Shown here: positions 8,825 to 16,915 of the stretch, one piece after another
Layout of the letters: each line of letters begins with the position of its first letter
How positions within the stretch are numbered: the stretch's first letter is position 1
DNA from: Bacterioplanoides sp965200585
Lineage (GTDB): Bacteria > Pseudomonadota > Gammaproteobacteria > Pseudomonadales > Oceanobacteraceae
Length of the DNA stretch: 64,000 bases
Assembly: GCF_965200585.1 (NCBI RefSeq)
Contig: NZ_OZ241361.1
Direction: 5' to 3' (one strand)
Notes under the pieces: generated by a model
The model's database searches: none
Seen by the model: only the letters and a program-made list of their open reading frames with translations
What the model was told of the DNA's origin: nothing
Program-made: the position numbers and the translations under genes

Positions 8825-8990
8825 GAAGGTTGGGGGCACGGATCTGTCAGGGAGGCTGGATTGGTGACGATTGTTCAAAGAACTGTTTATTTTTTAACCT
8901 TTATTTTCTCCTGATGAAGGGCCAAGGTAATAGCACCTCTAAGCAAGAACCGTATTTCTAACAATAACTCTACGACACTCCGAGGTGCCT

Positions 8991-9275
8991 ATGTCTGGCG
9001 AAAAGTTATCTCTGATAAAACCGTTAGTGAATCATCTGACTGAATCCGGCGACACCAACAGCTGGCGTACTGAGCTGGTTCATGCCGGGATTATGACTCT
9101 GGAAGAGAGCATGGCACTGGATGCTAATGCCTGTCGCGCGGCCTTTAAAGCCATGAAAATGACTCAGCTGATGTACGCTTCCACTCAGGATGTGCTGGAT
9201 GAGCTAGAAAATCATCAGGTGAGTTGGTCGGTGGATCTGAACGATGACTTCCAGCAGGGTGCTATTTGTTATTGA
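8991..9275 (+). CDS. Unknown 94-residue protein
   Basis: Not recognised. A GAGG ribosome-binding site five bases before the ATG and a strong terminator 30 bases after the stop mark it as a single-gene transcript. The chain is mostly helical by composition with no signal peptide or membrane segment: SLIKPLVNHLTESGDTNSW, then a Cys-containing helix (ANACRAAFKAMKMTQLMYAS), and an acidic C-terminus ending in AICY. Probably a small soluble cytoplasmic protein. No enzyme motif seen. Confidence 0.6.
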   Translation: MSGEKLSLIKPLVNHLTESGDTNSWRTELVHAGIMTLEESMALDANACRAAFKAMKMTQLMYASTQDVLDELENHQVSWSVDLNDDFQQGAICY

Positions 9276-9304
9276 GCCAGTTTATAAGCTCTGACTCATA
9301 TTTG

Positions 9305-9331
9305 AAAAAGCCGCAAAACTGCGGCTTTTTT
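9305..9331 (+). terminator. Rho-independent terminator
   Basis: A 10-bp perfect stem (9305-9314 with 9321-9330), GC-rich core AGCCGC/GCGGCT, 6-base loop and T-run. Ends the unknown 94-residue protein gene. Confidence 0.92.
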
Positions 9332-9394
9332 CGTTAAAGAATGGCTGTTGCCGGCCGATAACCAGCCAATAGAAACGCATTTCGGAGGCCTGCT

Positions 9395-10489
9395 ATGACC
9401 ATCTCCCTTAATCCCAGTCAATTTGGCTTTCTCAAGCCAGATAACGCTCAGGTCGGCAATCGTGATCAGGCTTCCTCCTCCCCGGGCAATGCCGTACAAA
9501 AGCCAAGCACAACAGAGGCACGTGAAGTTGCCCGCTCTGATCGTCAGTCAGCCCAGCAAACTGCCGATAATATGCTGGAATTTATTGGCCGGGATATTGA
9601 ACGTCTGCGCGCTGCCGGTGCCTCGGAAGAACGTATTGCTGAACGCGTCGCCGCAGCACGGGAAGGGGTTGCCAAAGGGTATGCCGAAGGTGAGTCTATT
9701 TTACAGGGACGTGGGCTATTAAATGACGACCTGCAGCGTGAGCTGGATGCCGGGCGCAGCCTGATCGAAGACGGGCTTGATCGTCTGGCGGCCGGGGAAT
9801 CGTTGCGGCCGCCTGAACCTTTGTCTCAGGCGGAGCGCTCAGAGCAGCCGAGAGCATTTGCCGGTCAATCTCAGTTAAGTGTAGCCAACAGCCTGTCACT
9901 GGAAGTCTTTACCCGGGATGGTGATAAAGTGACGGTGTCGTTCAGTCAGTCTGAGTCGCGTTCAGCTTCATTTGCGCCGGGTCAGTTAAATCTTAGCAGT
10001 AGCAGTCAGTCCGGTTATGAATTATCCGTTGAAGGTAATCTCGACGAAGATGAAAGGGAGGCACTGACCAGCTTGTTCGATTCCGTGCAGGATCTGAGTG
10101 AACGCTTCTTTAGCGGAGACCTGGGCGGTGCACTGGAGCAGGCATTCGAATTAGGGTTTGATGGTAATGAACTGGCGTCTCTGAGTCTCAATCTGACCCA
10201 GCAGACCTTTGCTTCATCGACTCGTGCCTATTCCGATATTCAGCCGCAATTACCGACCGAACAACTGGAAAGTTTAAAAGCACCACTGGCCTCTTATGTC
10301 GATGCTTATGTGGCCGCCATTGATAAAGCCTCAGCCTTACCGAAACCGCAGGATACTTTGCAACAACTGGTGAATCAGTTATTGCCGGAAGAAGAGCGGT
10401 TAGACATCTTTAATCAATTCAATCAGGGCCTTGAAGCAGCCACACAACTGGCCGGATTATTTAATCAGAGTCCAGGCACCTCTGCTTAA
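9395..10489 (+). CDS. DUF5610-like protein, unknown role
   Basis: 364 residues, start with GGAGG ten bases upstream. Layout: a flexible Ser/Gln-rich N-terminus (1-55); an acidic, helical region (about 60-145) with ERIAERVAAAREGVAKGYAEGESIL; a beta-rich segment around SLSLEVFTRDGDKVTVSFSQSESRS (168-195); then a helical C-terminal half with LDEDEREALTSLFDSVQDLSERFF. The TRDGD-V-x-SFS plus acidic-helix arrangement resembles proteins annotated DUF5610 in marine gammaproteobacteria; I am only moderately sure of that label. No signal peptide or membrane span, so cytoplasmic or exported by a non-Sec route. It stands alone between two terminated units. Confidence 0.65.
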   Translation: MTISLNPSQFGFLKPDNAQVGNRDQASSSPGNAVQKPSTTEAREVARSDRQSAQQTADNMLEFIGRDIERLRAAGASEERIAERVAAAREGVAKGYAEGESILQGRGLLNDDLQRELDAGRSLIEDGLDRLAAGESLRPPEPLSQAERSEQPRAFAGQSQLSVANSLSLEVFTRDGDKVTVSFSQSESRSASFAPGQLNLSSSSQSGYELSVEGNLDEDEREALTSLFDSVQDLSERFFSGDLGGALEQAFELGFDGNELASLSLNLTQQTFASSTRAYSDIQPQLPTEQLESLKAPLASYVDAYVAAIDKASALPKPQDTLQQLVNQLLPEEERLDIFNQFNQGLEAATQLAGLFNQSPGTSA

Positions 10490-10572
10490 TCCGGTTGTTA
10501 TTCATTCCGCATAAATAACCACGTCTTCCGTAAGATTATCGCTATAATGTAGAGGTTTTTCGGAGGAGTGGT

Positions 10573-10812
10573 ATGTCTTACGTTTTATTCAGTACCGAAG
10601 CGTGTCATCTGTGTGAGCTTGCCCAGCAGGTCATTATTGATGTTGCCGCTAACCAGGCGGTGGATGTTTATATTGAAGACATCAGTGAGTCGGAAACACT
10701 GGTTGAACGTTATGGCAACCGGATTCCGGTATTAAAAGATGAGGTGAATGGCCGGGAATTAGACTGGCCATTTACCCACTCAGAATTATCGGCCTGGCTT
10801 GAGGCCTGTTAA
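10573..10812 (+). CDS. Glutaredoxin-family protein (DUF836 type)
   Basis: 79 residues, only a thioredoxin-fold core: strand, CHLC active pair (Cys12, Cys15 in EACHLCELA), helix, acidic stretch, then the cis-proline in RIPVLKD. This is the size and motif of the short DUF836/GrxA-like proteins. A likely cytoplasmic dithiol reductase; partner unknown. GGAGG ribosome-binding site before the ATG. The lipoprotein gene follows by 29 bases on the same strand and may be co-transcribed up to the terminator at 11.6 kb. Confidence 0.85.
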   Translation: MSYVLFSTEACHLCELAQQVIIDVAANQAVDVYIEDISESETLVERYGNRIPVLKDEVNGRELDWPFTHSELSAWLEAC

Positions 10813-10841
10813 CAGGCTTAAAGCCTCAAAAGGAGAATGTT

Positions 10842-11549
10842 ATGCGTTTAATCGTTACCGCTTTGGCTCTGCTGAGTCTGGTTGGTTGTGCGTCCAGTCA
10901 ATTATCACCAACCGGTGAAGCGGTGTATTACGCTCTGCAAACGGATACCAGCTTACGCAGCTGGGTGGATGCCTGTAAGGACGTTAGTCCGTCGGCAAAA
11001 CAACAGGCGCTGACAACTCAGCAAAACTGGTGGAAACGCAACGGCGCATTTGTTGAAAGTGCCGATTTTGGTCTGACTCACGACATTATCACTGTGACCG
11101 ATGACCGTGCAGAAACCGGTGCCCGTATGGCGATGGCCATTACCTGGCAGGTGGTGGAAACGGCTGAGCAGGAAGTGTCTGAACTGATGCAAAACAGCAG
11201 TGATAAAGACAGTTTATGTGAAGGTATTCTGGCGCAATACAATGACGGTGAGCGCGATTTGCGTGGCAACGAAACTTTATACAACAGTCTGGTGGGGTTA
11301 CAGCGACGTGCTCAGAATGGTGCGGATGACCTGAAAATAAAACAGGCATCAGTGCAGGCTCGTACCGGCAAAGTGTATGGTCGTTCATTTTACGTGGTAG
11401 AAAAAATGACCAAGCGCGAAGGCTGCCCGGGTGCGAAAGTACAATTACTGAAAAATGACTGGCCTCATGAAGTGTATGATGCCCGCTGTCCGGATGGCAG
11501 TTATCTGTTAGCGCGTTGTGAATGGGGTAACTGTTTAATCGCAGACTAA
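10842..11549 (+). CDS. Unknown lipoprotein
   Basis: 235 residues with a classical lipoprotein signal: hydrophobic 3-14 then LVGC with Cys16 as the lipidated residue. Residue +2 is Ala, so sorting to the outer membrane is expected rather than inner-membrane retention. The mature part contains four more cysteines (including CKDVSP near 45, ASLCEG-like region near 126, and CPGA/CPDG/CEWGNC at the end), suggesting disulfides in the periplasm. AGGAG lies just upstream of the ATG. No domain recognised. Possibly co-transcribed with the glutaredoxin-like gene ahead. Confidence 0.75.
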   Translation: MRLIVTALALLSLVGCASSQLSPTGEAVYYALQTDTSLRSWVDACKDVSPSAKQQALTTQQNWWKRNGAFVESADFGLTHDIITVTDDRAETGARMAMAITWQVVETAEQEVSELMQNSSDKDSLCEGILAQYNDGERDLRGNETLYNSLVGLQRRAQNGADDLKIKQASVQARTGKVYGRSFYVVEKMTKREGCPGAKVQLLKNDWPHEVYDARCPDGSYLLARCEWGNCLIAD

Positions 11550-11573
11550 TGTTTTGATAAACATTAAACCCTA

Positions 11574-11603
11574 CAAAAACAGCCTCACTTGAGGCTGTTT
11601 TTG
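11574..11603. terminator. Rho-independent terminator (bidirectional)
   Basis: A 14-bp perfect stem (11574-11587 with 11590-11603) containing ACAGCCTCA/TGAGGCTGT, flanked by A-run and T-run. It lies between the convergent lipoprotein and comEA genes and can serve both. Confidence 0.9.
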
Positions 11604-11657
11604 TATCTGGCAGTTGCTGGTTTGGGTTGTTGGTTTTAGCTGGGGTTAAGAAGGTAG

Positions 11658-11951
11658 TCAGTCGGTGCTGGTTACGATCAAGCCGCGATTCTTTTCCAGT
11701 ATGCCTTCACCAATGCCTTTGACTAATATCAGTTCATCAACTGAGCTGAAGTTCCCCATATTCTCTCGGTAAGAGACAATGGCTTCTGCTTTGGATTTGC
11801 CAATACCATCCAGCTCGGCTAATTCCTCGGCGCTGGCGGTATTAATGTTAATTGATAGCGGAGCGGGACTTGAGGGCTCTGTATTTTCAGCCTGCGAGAG
11901 TGGCGTTAAAGCTAACGTGGCAGCTGTGATGAATGTTGTTATCCATTTCAT
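11658..11951 (-). CDS. comEA: ComEA-type helix-hairpin-helix DNA-binding protein
   Basis: 97 residues: signal peptide (MKWITTFITAATLALTPLSQA, cut near 21), short Ser/Pro linker, then one helix-hairpin-helix domain with the hallmark ININTASAEELAELDGIGKSKAEAIVSYRE and VKGIGEGILEKN. Periplasmic ComEA binds incoming double-stranded DNA during natural transformation; short ComEA-like proteins are widespread in proteobacteria, also those not known to be competent. No other competence gene lies in the window. Confidence 0.88.
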   Translation of the reverse strand: MKWITTFITAATLALTPLSQAENTEPSSPAPLSININTASAEELAELDGIGKSKAEAIVSYRENMGNFSSVDELILVKGIGEGILEKNRGLIVTSTD

Positions 11952-12029
11952 AATCTTTTCCCTGTCGTTATTTAAGAAAATGCCTGGCGGATCAGAGCAT
12001 AACTTGACGCTAACAAGGCTTTAAAAAAG

Positions 12030-12078
12030 AAAAAATCCGGGAAAAGCACTAATTTAATCAGCGCTTTTCTCGGATTTC
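12030..12078. terminator. Hairpin terminator between topA and comEA
   Basis: A 14-bp stem with one G.T pair (12034-12047 with 12063-12076), AATCCGGGAAAAGC against its near complement, ending in A- and T-rich runs. It sits just 3' of topA on the minus strand. Confidence 0.7.
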
Positions 12079-12112
12079 GGTATGAATAAAACGGGCTTCA
12101 GCTACGAAACAA

Positions 12113-14800
12113 TCAGCTTTTAGTTTTTTTAGCGGCTGGCTTTTTCGCTGCCGTTTTCTTTTTTGGAGCGGCTTTTTTCTTCTCGGTAATGACCCAGGCG
12201 CTATCGACAAAATGCGCAGTCCAGCCGGTGGCTTTGCCTTCGGCATTTTCGGTCATAACGTATTGTTCTTTGGTCTTACGACTGTAACGAATGACACTCG
12301 GGTTACCATCGCTGTCAGCACGAGGGGCATCCAGCAGATAGTGATACTTCTGTGGTAATTCGGCCTGATGCGATAACAACTCTGCCACTTGTGGTGCACG
12401 GGTTTCGCGATTTTTCGGGAACTGGCTGGCGGCTAAAAATAAACCAGCGGCACCGTCACGTAACACGTAGGTGTCTTCCACTTTCTGGCAAGCCAGCTCC
12501 GGCATCGGAATCGGATCCATTTTTGGCGGCGCAGCCTCACCACTTTTCAGCAGTTTGCGGGTGTTTTTGCACTCGTCGTTGGTGCAGCCAAAATACTTAC
12601 CAAAGCGGCCGGATTTCAGCTGCATCTCGCTGCTGCAACGATCACATTCCAGTGTTGGGCCGTCGTAACCTTTGATCTTGAACTGACCTTGTTCCACTTC
12701 GAAACCTGAGCAGTCCGGGTTGTTACCACAAATGTGCACTTTGCGGGTTTCGTCTAATAAATAGCTGTCCATTGCGGCATCACAAATCTTGCAACGGCGC
12801 TTGTCCATCAGACGACGGCTTTCCGCTTCTTCATCTTCATCGGCGGTGATGGCTTCATCACCCGGAATCAGATTCAGCGTTTGAGTACAGCGCTCTTTGG
12901 GTGGCAGGCTGTAGCCGGAGCAACCGAGGAATACCCCGGTTGAGCCGGTGCGAATTTGCATATTGCGGGAACACTTAGGACAGTCAATGTCGGTATCGAC
13001 CGGCGAATTCGGGCGCATGCCTTCATCGCTGCCCGCCACATCCAGCTGGTTCTGGAAGTCGTTGTAGAAATTATCCAGTACCTGAGTCCAGTTGATATCG
13101 CCATCGGCAATATCATCCAGCTTTTCTTCCATGTTGGCGGTAAAGCTGTAATCCATCAGTTCATCAAAGCTTTCCGTCAGACGACTGGTAACAATATCGC
13201 CCATTTTCTCGGCATAGAAGCGACGGCCTTGCAGGCTGACGTAACCACGATCCTGAATGGTAGAAATAATGGAGGCGTAGGTCGAAGGACGGCCAATGCC
13301 ACGTTTTTCCAGCTCTTTTACCAATGCCGCTTCGGAGAAACGTGGAGAAGGCTTGGTAAAGTGCTGCTTTGGCAGCAGATGTTGCAGCTTCAGCTTCTCA
13401 CCCTGCTGCACATCTGGCAGTACCTTATCGTCATCGTTTTTGCTGACAGGTGGTAAGACCTTTAAATGGCCATCAAAACGAATCACGCGGCCACGGGTTT
13501 TTAAATCGTAGTCGGATGCAGAGACTGTAATGGTGGTGCTGGTAAACTTGGCATCGTTGGTCTGACAGGCGACAAAACGACGCCAGATTAAGTCGTATAA
13601 GCGCTCAGCGTCCGGCTCCATGCTTTTTAAATCACCAGAGCGCAGTTTTACATCGGAAGGACGAATCGCTTCGTGCGCTTCCTGAGCGCCTTCTTTGCTG
13701 CTGTACAGGCGTGGTTGTTCCGGTAAATACGCTTCACCCAGTTTATCGGTGATATAACCACGCACACTGTCGATAGCGTCCTGACTCAGGTTGGTGGAGT
13801 CGGTACGCATATAGGTGATGTAACCGGCTTCGTACAAGCGCTGCGCCAGTGTCATGGTTTTCTTAACACTGAAGCCTAAACGGGTACTGGCAGCTTGTTG
13901 CAGCGTTGAAGTAATAAAAGGGGCAGCAGGTTTGGAGCTGGTCGGTTTGTCTTCGCGGCTTTTAACAATAAAGTCACTGGCACGCAGGGTATCCAGTGCG
14001 GCCATGGTGTCGGCTTCGTTGGTAGGGCGGAACTCTTCACCTTTAAATTTCAGCACCTGGGTTTTTAATTCAGTGCCGTCGGCAGTGTTCAGCTCGGCGA
14101 AAGCTTCCCAGTATTCTTCCGGAATAAAGGCACGAATCTCACGTTCGCGCTCAACAATCAGTCTTACGGCAACGGATTGAACCCGTCCGGCGGATAAACC
14201 TCGAGCGACTTTGGCCCACAATAATGGCGATACCATAAAGCCAACCACGCGGTCGAGGAAACGCCGTGCTTGCTGGGCGTTTACGCGGTTCATATTCAGC
14301 TCAGAGGGCTGTTCAAACGCCGCCTGAATGGCTTTTTTGGTGATCTCGTTAAACACCACACGACGATAGTTCTTGTCTTTTTCGCCGATAATCTCACGAA
14401 GGTGCCAGGCGATGGCTTCCCCCTCGCGGTCCAAATCGGTTGCGAGATAGATATGGTCAGCGTCTTTGGCCAGCCGTTTTAATTCATCAACAACCTTTTC
14501 TTTACCGGGCAGCACCTGATAGTTAGCTTTCCAGTTGTCTTCCGGGTCAACACCCATGCGACCAATCAGTTGCTCTTTGGCCTTACGCTTTTTGTGGGCG
14601 GCTTTTTCTTCCGGCGACATTTTGCGGGTCAGTGCGGCTTGTTTGGCGCGCTCTTTCGGATCGCTGGTTTTGCCGGAACCTGAGGTCGGCAGATCGCGTA
14701 CATGACCAACGCTGGACTTAACAATAAAGTCTTTGCCCAGATATTTGTTGATGGTTTTGGCCTTGGCAGGCGACTCCACGATAACCAGCGATTTACCCAT
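12113..14800 (-). CDS. topA: DNA topoisomerase I
   Basis: 895 residues, type IA topoisomerase that relaxes negative supercoils. Start chosen at MGKSLVIVESPAKAKTI, the family's usual N-terminus; a GTG 30 bases upstream has a better placed GAGGG. TOPRIM domain with ATDLDREGEA (metal-binding Asp122, Asp124, Glu126), catalytic Tyr330 in GYITYMRTDSTNLS, then three C-terminal zinc-finger-like modules (CPKCSRNMQI, CKICDAAMDSY, CDRCSSEMQL), two winged repeats and a Lys/Ala-rich tail (KKKAAPKKKTAAKKPAAKK) that binds DNA nonspecifically. Longer at the N-terminal insertion (residues 40-80, Lys-rich) than the E. coli protein, as in Pseudomonas. Essential housekeeping gene. Confidence 0.97.
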   Translation of the reverse strand: MGKSLVIVESPAKAKTINKYLGKDFIVKSSVGHVRDLPTSGSGKTSDPKERAKQAALTRKMSPEEKAAHKKRKAKEQLIGRMGVDPEDNWKANYQVLPGKEKVVDELKRLAKDADHIYLATDLDREGEAIAWHLREIIGEKDKNYRRVVFNEITKKAIQAAFEQPSELNMNRVNAQQARRFLDRVVGFMVSPLLWAKVARGLSAGRVQSVAVRLIVEREREIRAFIPEEYWEAFAELNTADGTELKTQVLKFKGEEFRPTNEADTMAALDTLRASDFIVKSREDKPTSSKPAAPFITSTLQQAASTRLGFSVKKTMTLAQRLYEAGYITYMRTDSTNLSQDAIDSVRGYITDKLGEAYLPEQPRLYSSKEGAQEAHEAIRPSDVKLRSGDLKSMEPDAERLYDLIWRRFVACQTNDAKFTSTTITVSASDYDLKTRGRVIRFDGHLKVLPPVSKNDDDKVLPDVQQGEKLKLQHLLPKQHFTKPSPRFSEAALVKELEKRGIGRPSTYASIISTIQDRGYVSLQGRRFYAEKMGDIVTSRLTESFDELMDYSFTANMEEKLDDIADGDINWTQVLDNFYNDFQNQLDVAGSDEGMRPNSPVDTDIDCPKCSRNMQIRTGSTGVFLGCSGYSLPPKERCTQTLNLIPGDEAITADEDEEAESRRLMDKRRCKICDAAMDSYLLDETRKVHICGNNPDCSGFEVEQGQFKIKGYDGPTLECDRCSSEMQLKSGRFGKYFGCTNDECKNTRKLLKSGEAAPPKMDPIPMPELACQKVEDTYVLRDGAAGLFLAASQFPKNRETRAPQVAELLSHQAELPQKYHYLLDAPRADSDGNPSVIRYSRKTKEQYVMTENAEGKATGWTAHFVDSAWVITEKKKAAPKKKTAAKKPAAKKTKS

Positions 14801-14923
14801 GTCCTTTGTTTTACCCTCAATAGTTGTCACTTTCAGTTGACATTGTCAGACACTAAGACGCGACACTTTAATCGTAAACCCCGGGGGGTGGTCAAGCCTT
14901 CTGTTTCATATTAACGGCCAATC

Positions 14924-14972
14924 ACTCAATATCTGTGGCCTTTAGCATGTTTAACACAGGCCTGGATTGAGT
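14924..14972. promoter_or_regulatory. Nested inverted repeat in topA upstream region
   Basis: ACTCAAT (14924-14930) pairs with ATTGAGT (14966-14972), and inside them GGCCT (14937-14941) pairs with AGGCC (14958-14962). It lies in the 262-base divergent gap between topA and the next gene. It could be an operator pair or a hairpin; no T-run follows. Confidence 0.3.
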
Positions 14973-15062
14973 TAGATGCTGCGAATTGTTGATTCGTTGC
15001 TAGACTTATTGCAGCGTTGGCTTTTTCAGGAATAGCACAAAATTGAGGGTTGTTAATAGTTT

Positions 15063-15842
15063 ATGTCGGCGATTGGTTTAGTTGTAGCGATTGCTCTGCC
15101 GATAATGCTGGTGTTATTTGGCCTGGTAATCGCAGGCAGAAAGCAGCAAGCGGAATATCAGAAACGGGCTCAGGCAAGGGCGATTAAAATCGCCGCCGAG
15201 GATTTACTGGAAGCGCTTGAGTTTCTGATTATGGTGGATAACTTCAAAGAAGTTCAGCTGGTGGTGCTGGAGCGGGTTGCCTATTTCTACAAGAGATATC
15301 GGGAAGCGCTGCCCAAAAAAGATGCAGCAGCGGCAGACACTGACTTTAGTTCGGAGCAATATCAGCAGAAAATTGAAGCGGGTAACTCAGTGCGAAAAGT
15401 GCTGAAAAGTGACCGTGAAATCCGCTATGCCAAACAGCAGTTTTCCCGGGTGTTAAAAGCATTGGGGCCAATGGTGAAGCAAAAACAGATTTCCGAAACC
15501 GCGATGATGGAATACCGTCGGTATCTGCGTATGACACTGTTAGAGCGGGAAGTGGATACTTACACCGCACAGGGGGATGTTGCCGCCAAACGCAGCGATG
15601 TGGTGACGGCGACCAACTATTATAAAGCGGCTAAGAAGCTGTTGATTGAGTTTGACCTCCAGTATCCGGAAAAGAATGATCGGATCCGTGATCTGACGCA
15701 GAGGGCCGCCGCTTTGTACAATGGTGAAACGAAAGTTGAAGATACGCTAAGCCAGGAGCTATCAAAAGAGTCTGCCAAGGAAGAAACCAATCAGTTTGGT
15801 ATTCCCTCAGACCCCAATGCGGGTGATAAAAAACGCTTCTGA
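15063..15842 (+). CDS. Unknown membrane-anchored helical protein
   Basis: 259 residues. One N-terminal membrane helix (about 4-24, IGLVVAIALPIMLVLFGLVIAG) without a cleavage site, then a basic, strongly helical cytoplasmic domain (AEYQKRAQARAIKIAAEDLLEALEFLIMVDNF, MMEYRRYLRMTLLEREVDTYTAQGDVAAKRSDVVTATNYYKAAKKLL) with a TPR-like or coiled-coil look, and a polar disordered C-terminus. Function unknown; I recall an equivalent beside topA in related bacteria but cannot name it. Its TGA overlaps the next ATG (TGATG), so it is translationally coupled to the PLP enzyme gene. Confidence 0.7.
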   Translation: MSAIGLVVAIALPIMLVLFGLVIAGRKQQAEYQKRAQARAIKIAAEDLLEALEFLIMVDNFKEVQLVVLERVAYFYKRYREALPKKDAAAADTDFSSEQYQQKIEAGNSVRKVLKSDREIRYAKQQFSRVLKALGPMVKQKQISETAMMEYRRYLRMTLLEREVDTYTAQGDVAAKRSDVVTATNYYKAAKKLLIEFDLQYPEKNDRIRDLTQRAAALYNGETKVEDTLSQELSKESAKEETNQFGIPSDPNAGDKKRF

Positions 15843-16747
15843 TGTCTGTTTCTCCCTCCTCTTTATTGGCTGAACTGTTGTCTTTTCAACCATCATTGAT
15901 TCATCCGCTGCCGGGTTTGCCCGGGGCGGATGTGTTGCGGCTGGATCAGATCGACCCGCAGATATCTGGCAATAAAGTGTTCAAATTATCTGGTCATCTG
16001 CAGCAGGCCGAACAGCAGGGTGCTCGGGCTCTGCTGAGTTTTGGCGGCCCATACTCCAATCATTTACATGCTCTGGCGGCGCTTGGGCAACGCTTTGGCA
16101 TAGCAACGATAGGCGTGGTCAGAGGTTATGAGCATCTGCCGCTGACGCCGACGCTGGAAGATTGCCAGGCGATGGGCATGACGCTGGTGTTTGCCGATAA
16201 AAAAACGTACTCCCGGCGCTATCAGGTCGATTACCAGCAACAATTGGCGACTGAGTACAAGGCTTACGTCATTGGCGAAGGTGGTCAGGGGGCTGATGGT
16301 GAATCCGGTTGTGGGCTGTTAGCGGACTATTGTCAACGCTCTGAAGGTTTACCCTATGACGAAGTCTGGTTGGCGGTGGGTACTGGAACGACAGCGCTGG
16401 GTTTGGCCAAAGCCTTATACCAGCAAGGATCTCAATGCCGTGTTGTTGGCGTTAATGCGGTGGCAGATCAAGGAGAATGTTTCCAGCGCTGGCAGCAAGC
16501 AATGCCCTCGGCAAACTGGCAACTCTTTGATCAATATCACCATGGTGGCTTTGGCAAATGCCCGGAGGTGTTACGAGCGTTGATTCAGCGTTACGACCAA
16601 CAGGATTTGCCGCTTGATCCGGTATACACCGCGAAGTTGTTCTGGGCTTATGAGCAGCAGTTATCACTTAATCCGCCACTGGCGACAAAACGGGTGTTGC
16701 TGGTTCACTCCGGGGGCTTACAAGGGCGGCGGGGTTTTAACTTATAA
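15842..16747 (+). CDS. PLP enzyme, ACC deaminase/D-cysteine desulfhydrase family
   Basis: 301 residues of the tryptophan-synthase-beta-like fold (type II PLP). SGNKVFKL near 42-48 carries the PLP-lysine (Lys45), followed by SFGGPYSNHLHALA (substrate and phosphate contacts), GEGGQGADGESGCG and VGTGTTALGLAKAL (phosphate loop). The family degrades 1-aminocyclopropane-1-carboxylate or, more often in gammaproteobacteria, D-cysteine to pyruvate, ammonia and sulfide. The sequence alone does not separate these activities. Starts at the stop codon of the gene ahead; a three-way-junction repeat occupies its 3' untranslated region. Confidence 0.85.
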   Translation: MSVSPSSLLAELLSFQPSLIHPLPGLPGADVLRLDQIDPQISGNKVFKLSGHLQQAEQQGARALLSFGGPYSNHLHALAALGQRFGIATIGVVRGYEHLPLTPTLEDCQAMGMTLVFADKKTYSRRYQVDYQQQLATEYKAYVIGEGGQGADGESGCGLLADYCQRSEGLPYDEVWLAVGTGTTALGLAKALYQQGSQCRVVGVNAVADQGECFQRWQQAMPSANWQLFDQYHHGGFGKCPEVLRALIQRYDQQDLPLDPVYTAKLFWAYEQQLSLNPPLATKRVLLVHSGGLQGRRGFNL

Positions 16748-16785
16748 CTTCAGAATGGATAGCCTTTTAGTTGAATACTTTGGTA

Positions 16786-16876
16786 TTGATGAAATTTCAA
16801 AAGCAGCAACAGGATGTTGCGGTAGCTCAGTAGGCACAGGGACGTGCCTTCTGAGCGGCGGCTGAAATTTTATCGA
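16786..16876 (+). repeat. Three-way-junction repeat, copy A
   Basis: One of five related intergenic repeats. Outer stem 16786-16799 with 16863-16876 (14 bp including G.T pairs), hairpin 1 GCAACA-GGA-TGTTGC (16806-16820), linker GGTAGC, hairpin 2 built of GCTCAG/CTGAGC and GGCAC/GTGCC with loop AGGGAC (16825-16856), then GGCGGC closing the junction. Sense orientation, directly behind the PLP enzyme gene and before the convergent DUF1853 gene, so it would be part of the PLP enzyme's mRNA 3' end. Confidence 0.85.
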
Positions 16877-16915
16877 TGGCAAAGTTGTTAGGTATAAGAT
16901 TGTTAGCGGCAGACG

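Noticed and set aside
12956..13456. 166-residue plus-strand frame under topA
   Set aside because: Shadow of topA, no independent signals.
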